From positions 7,118-30,356 of the forward strand of contig DKBC01000207.1 of assembly GCA_002451065.1 (NCBI GenBank): 23,239 bases of DNA, read 5' to 3'. The notes below the pieces were generated by a model that worked only from the letters and a program-made list of their open reading frames with translations, was not told the origin of the DNA and ran no database searches. This document shows, piece by piece, positions 17,420 to 23,239 of this stretch. The translations under genes were made by a program, and so were the position numbers. This DNA is from Betaproteobacteria bacterium UBA6910 (GTDB taxonomy: Bacteria > Pseudomonadota > Gammaproteobacteria > Burkholderiales > UBA6910). Numbering within the stretch: position 1 is the stretch's first letter; every line of letters begins with the position of its first letter.

Positions 17420-17800
17420 TCACTTGCTGGTGGACGAACCGCCGGTCCGGATCGCCAGCTTGCGAGGCCCCTTCCGGGTTCGAGCATTGGTCCTCGTGCG
17501 CTGGCCGCGAACCGGAAGGCCGCGCTTGTGGCGCACCCCACGGTAGCAGCCCAGGTCCATGAGGCGCTTAATGTTCATCGAGACCTCGCGACGCAGATCG
17601 CCCTCGATCGCGACCTTGGCGACCTGTTCGCGCAGTTTGTCCATCGCGGTATCGTCAAGATCCTTGATCTTGGAGATCGGGTTGATGCCGGCCGCCTCGC
17701 AGATCTTCCTTGCCCGCGAGCGGCCGACGCCATAAATTGCCGTAAGCGCGATCGAGGCGTGCTGGTGGTTAGGAATGTTAACTCCGCCAATTCGGGCCAT
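17420..17800 (-). CDS. rpsM: 30S ribosomal protein S13
   Basis: S13 sits in the small-subunit head and contacts the P-site tRNA and bridge B1. The 126-residue protein reads [20 protein letters not shown], then [37 protein letters not shown] and [15 protein letters not shown], as expected. The ribosome-binding site is weak (AGGG about 12 bases upstream). It follows rpmJ after 55 bases, the largest gap within the ribosomal cluster, where a promoter-like TATAAT lies. Confidence 0.98.
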   Translation of the reverse strand: MARIGGVNIPNHQHASIALTAIYGVGRSRARKICEAAGINPISKIKDLDDTAMDKLREQVAKVAIEGDLRREVSMNIKRLMDLGCYRGVRHKRGLPVRGQRTRTNARTRKGPRKLAIRTGGSSTSK

Positions 17801-17830
17801 AACGTTAGTTACCCTGGAAGAAAATCCTTA

Positions 17831-17859
17831 ATTATATCAGTTTCCGCTGCCACGATCAG
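17831..17859 (-). promoter_or_regulatory. Putative internal promoter for the alpha operon (rpsM onward)
   Basis: On the minus strand, a perfect TATAAT (17836-17831) is preceded at 17 bases by CTGATC (17859-17854, 3 of 6), which overlaps the rpmJ stop codon. Predicted transcription starts near 17824, about 24 bases before rpsM. The E. coli alpha operon promoter occupies the same rpmJ-rpsM gap. Confidence 0.45.
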
Positions 17860-17969
17860 CCTTGGCGCTGCTTGTGGCGCGGATCGGAGCAGATGATCCG
17901 AACCACGCGCTTGCGGCGGATCACTTTGCATTTGCGGCACATTTTCTTTACCGAGGCCTGTACTTTCAT
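17856..17969 (-). CDS. rpmJ: 50S ribosomal protein L36
   Basis: L36 is the smallest large-subunit protein and binds 23S rRNA. The 37-residue reading [20 protein letters not shown], ending in DPRHKQRQG, was found by translating the infA-rpmJ gap region. Cys11, Cys14, Cys27 and His32 form the zinc site of the C+ type. A strong AAGGAG lies 7 bases before the ATG. It starts 15 bases after the infA stop, the usual place. Confidence 0.97.
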   Translation of the reverse strand: MKVQASVKKMCRKCKVIRRKRVVRIICSDPRHKQRQG

Positions 17970-17984
17970 GTCTCACTCCTTGGA

Positions 17985-18203
17985 CTACTTGGCGCGGAAC
18001 ACGATCCGCGCCCGCGTCAAATCGTAGGGCGTCATCTCCACGGTCACCTTGTCGCCCGGAAGGATGCGGATGTAATGCATTCGCATCTTTCCCGAAATAT
18101 ACCCGAGTACCACATGACCGTTTTCCAGCTTTACCCTGAATGTCGCGTTGGGGAGGGTCTCCACGACCTCTCCTAATATCTGGATGGTCTCCTCCTTTGC
18201 CAT
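17985..18203 (-). CDS. infA: Translation initiation factor IF-1
   Basis: IF-1 blocks the ribosomal A site during initiation. The 72-residue S1-type OB-fold protein reads [20 protein letters not shown] and later [20 protein letters not shown], ending [11 protein letters not shown] set the start at the ATG at 18203, since the frame to 18263 overlaps secY and adds nonconserved residues. Location between secY and rpmJ, with this sequence form, is typical of betaproteobacteria; in E. coli infA lies elsewhere. Spacing to the secY stop is 7 bases. Confidence 0.98.
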   Translation of the reverse strand: MAKEETIQILGEVVETLPNATFRVKLENGHVVLGYISGKMRMHYIRILPGDKVTVEMTPYDLTRARIVFRAK

Positions 18204-18210
18204 CCCCGCA

Positions 18211-19533
18211 CTACCGTGCCGAGAACCCGCCCTTGAAACTCGCCTTCTTGAGCAGGCTTTCATACTGATGGGACATGACGTAGGCCTGTACCTGGGCCAT
18301 GAAATCCATTGTCACCACCACCACAATCAGCAGGCTGGTTCCCCCGAAATAAAACGGCACGTTCCACTTCAGAATGAGGAACTCCGGCATCAGGCAGACC
18401 AACGTGACATAGATCGCCCCTGCAAGGGTGAGCCGCAGCATGATGCGCTCGATGTATCTTGCCGTCTGGTCCCCGGGCCGGATTCCCGGGATGAATGCGC
18501 CGCTCTTCTTGAGATTGTCGGCGGTTTCCTTCGGGTTGAACGCGAGCGCCGTATAGAAAAAGCAGAAAAAGATTATCGCCGCCGCGAAAAGCAAGATGTA
18601 AAGCGGTTGTCCCGGCGACAGCGTGCCCGCAACGTCCCGTAGCCAGATCATGTTCTCATTACTGCCGAACCATCCCGCAATGGTGGCCGGGAACAGAATG
18701 ATGGAAGAAGCGAAAATCGGAGGAATCACTCCGGCCATATTTAGCTTGAGGGGAAGGTGCGAGCTGGTGCCCCCGTAGATTCGCGATCCAACCTGTCGTT
18801 TCGCGTAATTGACCAGCACTTTGCGCTGTCCCCGTTCGACGAAGACCACCAGGGCGGTCACGACCACCACCGCGGCCAGCAGCAGGATCACCAGCAGCGG
18901 GCTGTAGGCGCCGGTGCGCGCCAGCTCCAGGGTACCGGTCACGGCTCGCGGCAGACCCGCCGCAATACCGGCGAAGATGATCAGCGAAATTCCGTTTCCG
19001 ATACCCCGCTCGGTGATCTGCTCCCCCAGCCACATCAGGAACATGGTTCCCGTCACCAGCGTCACCACGGTGGTAATGCGAAACATCCAACCGGGGCTGT
19101 AAACCAGGTTGGCCTGTGACTCAAGAGCCACCGAGATGGCTAACCCCTGGAAAAGTGCGAGGGCCACGGTGCCATACCGGGTGTACTGGGTAATCTTGCG
19201 CCGGCCGGCCTCCCCTTCCTTGCGCAACTGCTCAAGTTGCGGAATCACCAGGCTCGCCAGCTGCATTATGATCGACGAGGAAATGTAGGGCATGATGCCC
19301 AAAGCAAAGATCGAGAAGCGTGACAGCGCCCCGCCAGAGAACATGTTTAGCATTCCCAGGATTCCGCCCTGCTGGCTTTGGAACAGCCTGGCAAGCTCGT
19401 TCGGATCGATGCCCGGCACGGGGATGTGGGCGCCAATACGGAACACGACCATGGCACCAAGCAGAAACAGGAGGCGCCGCTTCAGGTCCCCAAGTTTCCC
19501 TGAGAGCCCGAGCAGCGATTGGGTGGCGGCCAT
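18211..19533 (-). CDS. secY: Protein translocase subunit SecY
   Basis: SecY is the channel of the Sec translocon in the inner membrane. The 440-residue protein has about ten membrane helices. Recognisable parts are [17 protein letters not shown] after helix 1, [15 protein letters not shown] (helix 2), [12 protein letters not shown], the cytoplasmic loop [35 protein letters not shown] and [14 protein letters not shown] choose the ATG at 19533 ([14 protein letters not shown]), with AGGA upstream in the rplO end; the frame to 19599 overlaps rplO and adds a nonconserved stretch. It lies directly after rplO, as in the spc operon. Confidence 0.98.
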   Translation of the reverse strand: MAATQSLLGLSGKLGDLKRRLLFLLGAMVVFRIGAHIPVPGIDPNELARLFQSQQGGILGMLNMFSGGALSRFSIFALGIMPYISSSIIMQLASLVIPQLEQLRKEGEAGRRKITQYTRYGTVALALFQGLAISVALESQANLVYSPGWMFRITTVVTLVTGTMFLMWLGEQITERGIGNGISLIIFAGIAAGLPRAVTGTLELARTGAYSPLLVILLLAAVVVVTALVVFVERGQRKVLVNYAKRQVGSRIYGGTSSHLPLKLNMAGVIPPIFASSIILFPATIAGWFGSNENMIWLRDVAGTLSPGQPLYILLFAAAIIFFCFFYTALAFNPKETADNLKKSGAFIPGIRPGDQTARYIERIMLRLTLAGAIYVTLVCLMPEFLILKWNVPFYFGGTSLLIVVVVTMDFMAQVQAYVMSHQYESLLKKASFKGGFSAR

Positions 19534-19537
19534 ACGC

Positions 19538-19972
19538 TTAGTCCTCGATCCTGCCGCCCGCAGCTTCGATCGCGGCGCGGGCGCCCTTGGTCGCCCCAAC
19601 TCGCTGCAGGGTCACGGGGCGCTTGATTTCCCCGGACAGCACCACCTTGGCGCTCAGCGCGGCGGCGGGAATGATCCCCGCCTGCTTAAGCACTAGCAGG
19701 TCTACAACGTCCCCCTGCAACTTGTTGAGTTCACCAAGCCGAACCTCCGCCGCGAACCTCTTGGAGAGCGACCTGAACCCGCGTTTAGGCAGCCGTCGAA
19801 CCAAGGGCATCTGACCACCCTCGAAACCGACCTTATGATAGCCCCCGGAGCGGGCCCTCTGGCCCTTGTGGCCGCGGCCCGCAGTCTTGCCCAGACCGCT
19901 CCCGATCCCGCGACCGGGGCGTTTCTTGGCCCGCTTGGCGCCAGACGCCGGTCTGATGTCATTGAGCTTCAT
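19538..19972 (-). CDS. rplO: 50S ribosomal protein L15
   Basis: L15 is a late-assembling large-subunit protein. The 144-residue product opens [20 protein letters not shown], followed by the glycine- and arginine-rich [20 protein letters not shown], then [18 protein letters not shown]. The C-terminal fold ends [15 protein letters not shown]. The start ATG follows the rpmD stop with no bases between, and the stop is 4 bases before secY, so the three genes are tightly coupled. Confidence 0.98.
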   Translation of the reverse strand: MKLNDIRPASGAKRAKKRPGRGIGSGLGKTAGRGHKGQRARSGGYHKVGFEGGQMPLVRRLPKRGFRSLSKRFAAEVRLGELNKLQGDVVDLLVLKQAGIIPAAALSAKVVLSGEIKRPVTLQRVGATKGARAAIEAAGGRIED

Positions 19973-20161
19973 TCAGCCCTCGCACTTAAGCAGGTAGCCA
20001 ACCTTGTTGATCATGCCCCGGGTGGACGGCGTGTCCTCGATCTCGACGGTTTGCTCGCGGCGACGTAGGCCAAGGCCCCGCACTGTGAGCCGGTGATCTT
20101 CGCGGGTGCCACGCAGCCCCTTCACCAGCGTCACCCTCACCGTCTTCTTGCCCCCGCTCAT
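19973..20161 (-). CDS. rpmD: 50S ribosomal protein L30
   Basis: L30 is a small large-subunit protein absent from some bacteria. The 62-residue product contains [20 protein letters not shown], then [19 protein letters not shown] and [12 protein letters not shown], matching the family. Its ATG overlaps the rpsE stop by four bases (ATGA), and its stop abuts the rplO start. Confidence 0.97.
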   Translation of the reverse strand: MSGGKKTVRVTLVKGLRGTREDHRLTVRGLGLRRREQTVEIEDTPSTRGMINKVGYLLKCEG

Positions 20162-20682
20162 TTCATGCCCTCCAGGATCTCCTCGACCGACTTGCCGCGC
20201 TTTGCCGCAACTTCGGCCGGAGTGTTCATCCGCTGGAGGCCGTCCAGTGTTGCCCGCACGACGTTATAGGGATTTGTCGAGCCGAAGCACTTGGCCAAGA
20301 TGTTTTGGACGCCCATGACCTCGAACACGGCCCGCATGGGTCCGCCGGCGATAATCCCCGTGCCCTCGGACGCGGGCTGCATGTATACCTTCGCCGAGCC
20401 GTGCTCGCCGATGACAGAATGCTGCAGGGTGCCGTTCTTGAGGCTGATCTTGGCCATGTTTCGCCGCGCCTCGTCCATCGCCTTCTGGACCGCCACCGGC
20501 ACCTCGCGCGCCTTGCCCTTTCCCATCCCGATGCCGCCGTCGCCGTCTCCCACCACGGTGAGAGCAGCAAACCCAAGAATACGGCCGCCCTTGACCACTT
20601 TGGTCACGCGGTTCACCGAAATCATCTTCTCCCGGAGGCCGTCGGAGCGCTCCTCGCTTTGCTTTTGCTGAAACCTAGCCAT
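20158..20682 (-). CDS. rpsE: 30S ribosomal protein S5
   Basis: S5 contributes to decoding fidelity and mRNA entry. The 174-residue protein has the double-stranded RNA-binding-like N-terminal domain ([40 protein letters not shown]) and the C-terminal domain ([20 protein letters not shown], then [18 protein letters not shown]). It lies 11 bases after rplR and overlaps rpmD by four bases. Confidence 0.98.
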   Translation of the reverse strand: MARFQQKQSEERSDGLREKMISVNRVTKVVKGGRILGFAALTVVGDGDGGIGMGKGKAREVPVAVQKAMDEARRNMAKISLKNGTLQHSVIGEHGSAKVYMQPASEGTGIIAGGPMRAVFEVMGVQNILAKCFGSTNPYNVVRATLDGLQRMNTPAEVAAKRGKSVEEILEGMK

Positions 20683-20693
20683 CTGTCACCCCG

Positions 20694-21050
20694 TCAAAAC
20701 TTGAGACCGCCCTCGCGGGCCGCATCCGCAAGCGCCTTGACGCGCCCGTGGTAGCGGAAGCCCGAGCGGTCAAACGAGACTTGCCCGATACCGAGGCCTT
20801 TCGCCTTTTCGGCAATGCGTTTTCCAACCAGAGCCGCCGCGCTGGTGTTGCCACCGTGCTTGATCTGGTCCCGGACTTCGGGCTCGACCGTGGAAGCGCT
20901 GGCCAGCACCCGCGCCCCCGAGGCATCCATGATCTGTGCGTAAATGTGGCAGTTGCTGCGGAACACGGCCAGCCGCACCGCCTTGAGTTCCGCGATCTTG
21001 GCCCGGGTCTGTCGTGCCCGGCGCTGCCTGGCTGCTTTTTTGTCAAGCAT
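20694..21050 (-). CDS. rplR: 50S ribosomal protein L18
   Basis: L18 binds 5S rRNA with L5 and L25 in the central protuberance. The 118-residue product contains [35 protein letters not shown] and the C-terminal [20 protein letters not shown] with AREGGLKF, all typical. It follows rplF after 11 bases. Confidence 0.98.
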   Translation of the reverse strand: MLDKKAARQRRARQTRAKIAELKAVRLAVFRSNCHIYAQIMDASGARVLASASTVEPEVRDQIKHGGNTSAAALVGKRIAEKAKGLGIGQVSFDRSGFRYHGRVKALADAAREGGLKF

Positions 21051-21061
21051 GACTACCTCGG

Positions 21062-21595
21062 CTATTTCTTCTTGGTCTCTTTGAGAACCACGCGCTCGTC
21101 CGCATACCGCACTCCCTTGCCCTTGTAGGGCTCCGGACGGCGGAATGACCGCACCTCTGCAGCCACCTGCCCAACCAGTTGCTTGTCAATGCCCTTGATC
21201 AGGATCTCGGTCTGGGTCGGCGTCTCAGCCTTGACCCCCGCCGGCACCTTGTAGGCGACGGCGTGAGAAAAACCGAGCGTCAGGTTGAGCGTCGCACCGG
21301 CGGCTTGAGCGCGGTAGCCTACGCCGACCAGCGACAGCTTCTTTTGGAAGCCCTTGCTCACCCCATTGACCATATTGGCCACCAGGGCGCGCGTAGTCCC
21401 GGAAATGGCGTTGGCATGCTTGGAGTTTCCGTTGGGCTTAAACGTGAGCTGGTTTCCCTCGCGATTCACAATAACGTCGAAGGAGAGGCGCCGCTTGAGC
21501 GTGCCCAAGGGACCCTTCACGGAAATCTCGTCAGCAGAAAGCGCCACCTCAACGCCACCAGGAACCACTACCGGATAATTGGCGATTCGCGACAT
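21062..21595 (-). CDS. rplF: 50S ribosomal protein L6
   Basis: L6 lies near the factor-binding centre of the large subunit. The 177-residue protein has two related domains: [20 protein letters not shown] opens the first, and [20 protein letters not shown] with [13 protein letters not shown] opens the second. [16 protein letters not shown] near the end is a strong signature. A close GAGGTGA precedes the ATG. It starts 8 bases after rpsH. Confidence 0.98.
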   Translation of the reverse strand: MSRIANYPVVVPGGVEVALSADEISVKGPLGTLKRRLSFDVIVNREGNQLTFKPNGNSKHANAISGTTRALVANMVNGVSKGFQKKLSLVGVGYRAQAAGATLNLTLGFSHAVAYKVPAGVKAETPTQTEILIKGIDKQLVGQVAAEVRSFRRPEPYKGKGVRYADERVVLKETKKK

Positions 21596-21603
21596 GGATC
21601 ACC

Positions 21604-21999
21604 TCACGCCACGATGCACAGAACTTCGCCGCCCACGCCCTGGGAGCGCGCGCTTCGATCGGTCATGACCCCGCGGGACGTCGAAAGAATGGCGATCCCG
21701 AGCCCATTCATCACCCGAGGAATAGCATCCCGCCCTCGATAAACGCGCAGTCCCGGACGCGACACGCGTTCGATCTTCTCGATCACGGGCCTGCCCGCGT
21801 AGTACTTGAGTCCGATCTCCAGGACCGGTTTCCCGTCGGCTTCGCGAACTGCAAAGTCCTCGATGTAACCTTCATCCTTCAACACCGCCGCGATCGCGGT
21901 CTTGACGTTGCTGGAGGGAATCGCCACCGACGCCTTTTCCGACAACTGCGCGTTGCGGATGCGGGTCAGCATATCGGCGATGGGATCGCTCATACTCAT
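21604..21999 (-). CDS. rpsH: 30S ribosomal protein S8
   Basis: S8 is a primary 16S rRNA binder and, in E. coli, the autogenous repressor of the spc operon. The 131-residue protein has [20 protein letters not shown] at the N-terminus, [20 protein letters not shown] in the middle and [18 protein letters not shown] sequence near the end ([11 protein letters not shown]). GGAGGAG lies 8 bases before the first ATG, so I use that rather than the Met at residue 3. Confidence 0.98.
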   Translation of the reverse strand: MSMSDPIADMLTRIRNAQLSEKASVAIPSSNVKTAIAAVLKDEGYIEDFAVREADGKPVLEIGLKYYAGRPVIEKIERVSRPGLRVYRGRDAIPRVMNGLGIAILSTSRGVMTDRSARSQGVGGEVLCIVA

Positions 22000-22013
22000 T
22001 GTCCGGGCTCCTC

Positions 22014-22319
22014 CTACCAGCTTGCCTTGGTCACGCCCGGGATCTCGCCCCGCATGGCAAGTTCGCGCAGCTTGTTGCGTGCCAGCCCGAACTTGCGGAA
22101 GTAGCCCCGCGGGCGGCCGGTCAGAGAGCAGCGGTTGCGTATCCGGGTTGGCGAGGCGTCACGAGGCAGCTTCTGCAACCTCGAGCGCGCCGCCTCCTTG
22201 TCTTCTTCCGAGGCCTTGGTACTGCGAACAACGGACAGCAACTCCGCACGCTTCGCCGCGTACTTTGCGACCATAGCGCGACGCTTCTTCTCACGGTTGA
22301 TCAAAGAGAGCTTTGCCAT
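22014..22319 (-). CDS. rpsN: 30S ribosomal protein S14
   Basis: S14 is in the small-subunit head. The 101-residue product is the long, zinc-free (C-) form: the segment [20 protein letters not shown] carries one cysteine rather than the CxxC pairs of the short form. It begins [14 protein letters not shown] and ends [14 protein letters not shown] precedes the ATG. It lies between rplE and rpsH as usual. Confidence 0.98.
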   Translation of the reverse strand: MAKLSLINREKKRRAMVAKYAAKRAELLSVVRSTKASEEDKEAARSRLQKLPRDASPTRIRNRCSLTGRPRGYFRKFGLARNKLRELAMRGEIPGVTKASW

Positions 22320-22326
22320 AGATCCC

Positions 22327-22866
22327 TCAGCTCTTGAATGGAAACTTGAACGCCGCGAGCAGGGCCTTGGCCTCCTGATCCGTCTTTGCGCTCGTGGTAA
22401 TTGTGATGTTCATCCCGCGGAGGGCGTCGATCTTGTCGTACTCAATCTCCGGGAAGATGATCTGCTCCTTGACCCCGAGGCTGTAGTTGCCGCGGCCATC
22501 GAAGGCGCGCGCCGAAACGCCGCGAAAATCACGGATCCTCGGAATCGCGATGGAAACCATGCGATCCAGAAACTCGTACATGCGGGCGTGCCGCAGGGTC
22601 ACTTTGCAGCCTACAGGATACCCCTTGCGCACCTTGAAATTGGCAATCGACTTGCGGGCGCTGGTGACCACTGGCTTCTGCCCAGCGATTTTCTGGAGAT
22701 CGGACACCGCGTTGTCCATGATCTTCTTATCCGCCAGCGCCTCACCCACTCCCATATTGATGGTGATCTTTTGGATACGCGGCACCTGCATCACGCTTGT
22801 GTAGCCGAACTGCTTGATCAGCCCGGGAATCACTGTCTCTTGGTAAAACTCCTGAAGTCGAGCCAT
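22327..22866 (-). CDS. rplE: 50S ribosomal protein L5
   Basis: L5 binds 5S rRNA and contacts the P-site tRNA and the small subunit. The 179-residue protein shows [60 protein letters not shown] and the C-terminal [20 protein letters not shown] with [26 protein letters not shown] is upstream of the ATG. It starts 9 bases after rplX. Confidence 0.98.
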   Translation of the reverse strand: MARLQEFYQETVIPGLIKQFGYTSVMQVPRIQKITINMGVGEALADKKIMDNAVSDLQKIAGQKPVVTSARKSIANFKVRKGYPVGCKVTLRHARMYEFLDRMVSIAIPRIRDFRGVSARAFDGRGNYSLGVKEQIIFPEIEYDKIDALRGMNITITTSAKTDQEAKALLAAFKFPFKS

Positions 22867-22875
22867 TGCGTCCCC

Positions 22876-23193
22876 TTACGCCTCTATAAGCTCGCCGTTG
22901 GACCTGTACAGCCGCACCTTTCGCTTGTCCTCCAGCGTCTTGAATCCGACCCGGTCCGCCCTCTTGGTGACCGGATTGAATATCGCAACATTCGAAACAT
23001 GAATCGGCATCTCCTTGTCCAGGATGCCTCCGGTGATGCCCTTCAACGGATTGGGCTTCTGGTGCTTCTTCACCTTGTTCACGCCTTCGACAACCAGATG
23101 GTCGGCATCGACCAAGCGCAGCACTATACCCCGCCGGCCCTTGTCCTTGCCGGCAATGACGATCACGTCATCTCCTTTGCGAATCTTGCGCAT
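22876..23193 (-). CDS. rplX: 50S ribosomal protein L24
   Basis: L24 starts large-subunit assembly on 23S rRNA. The 105-residue product has the KOW motif at the N-terminus ([20 protein letters not shown]), then [20 protein letters not shown] and [20 protein letters not shown], as expected. AAGGAG lies about 6 bases before the ATG. It follows rplN after 9 bases. Confidence 0.98.
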   Translation of the reverse strand: MRKIRKGDDVIVIAGKDKGRRGIVLRLVDADHLVVEGVNKVKKHQKPNPLKGITGGILDKEMPIHVSNVAIFNPVTKRADRVGFKTLEDKRKVRLYRSNGELIEA

Positions 23194-23202
23194 GGGTTCT
23201 CC

Positions 23203-23239
23203 TTACAGCACTTCCGGGGCCAGCGACACGATCTTCATG
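23203..23239 (-). CDS. rplN: 50S ribosomal protein L14, C-terminal end (truncated by window edge)
   Basis: Only the last 11 residues and the stop remain, reading MKIVSLAPEVL, the conserved C-terminus of L14. The rest lies beyond the right edge. Position directly before rplX supports the call. Confidence 0.93.
   Translation of the reverse strand, partial: MKIVSLAPEVL

Noticed and set aside
22867..22875. S8 autoregulatory RNA site at the rplX-rplE junction
   Set aside because: The gap is only 9 bases and I could not recognise the S8 helix by eye; a covariance search would be needed.
1..23239. Mobile elements, CRISPR arrays, tRNA or rRNA genes, phage genes
   Set aside because: No transposase, integrase, regularly spaced repeat array, cloverleaf or rRNA signature was seen; gene content is conserved chromosomal.

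Overview
The window is chromosomal, GC-rich and dense with genes, and it looks betaproteobacterial. The evidence is infA sitting between secY and rpmJ, an IF-1 of the form ending in the betaproteobacterial '[11 protein letters not shown]...ARIVFRAK' pattern, a four-cysteine S4 like that of Nitrosomonadales or Rhodocyclales relatives, and the fmdB-DUF502-aspS and uvrA-MFS-ssb gene orders common in beta- and gammaproteobacteria. The exact order or family cannot be fixed from the sequence alone.

Layout. (1) 1-1603, minus strand: fmdB-like zinc ribbon, DUF502 membrane protein, and the N-terminal third of aspS, which runs off the left edge. (2) 1604-1994: a 391-base intergenic region with a promoter-like site for fmdB and, just before phaC, a 21-bp imperfect palindrome. 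(3) 1995-5206, plus strand: a two-gene polyhydroxyalkanoate (PHA) unit, class I phaC followed by a MaoC/phosphotransacylase fusion. (4) 5256-7599, minus strand: gspB and gspA/exeA, type II secretion accessory genes away from any core secretion genes. (5) 7784-9619, minus strand: ssb preceded by a YajR-like MFS transporter. (6) 9701-13809, plus strand, divergent from the MFS gene: uvrA overlapped by a glycerate 2-kinase gene. (7) 13810-14054: a convergent intergenic stretch rich in inverted repeats. (8) 14055-14792, minus strand: an S-adenosylmethionine hydrolase (DUF62). (9) 14883-23239, minus strand: the 3' part of the ribosomal super-operon, transcribed from the right edge as rplN(end)-rplX-rplE-rpsN-rpsH-rplF-rplR-rpsE-rpmD-rplO-secY-infA-rpmJ-rpsM-rpsK-rpsD-rpoA-rplQ, closed by an excellent intrinsic terminator.

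The right-hand part is translation, secretion (SecY) and transcription (RpoA) machinery in the classical spc-alpha order. The left part combines tRNA charging, carbon storage, DNA repair and single-strand DNA binding. I see no insertion sequence, prophage, CRISPR array, tRNA or rRNA, and no clear novel system. The observations most worth checking are a MaoC domain that has lost its catalytic histidine, the palindrome at the phaC promoter, the structured convergent gap at 13810-14054, and the repeats between ssb and gspA.
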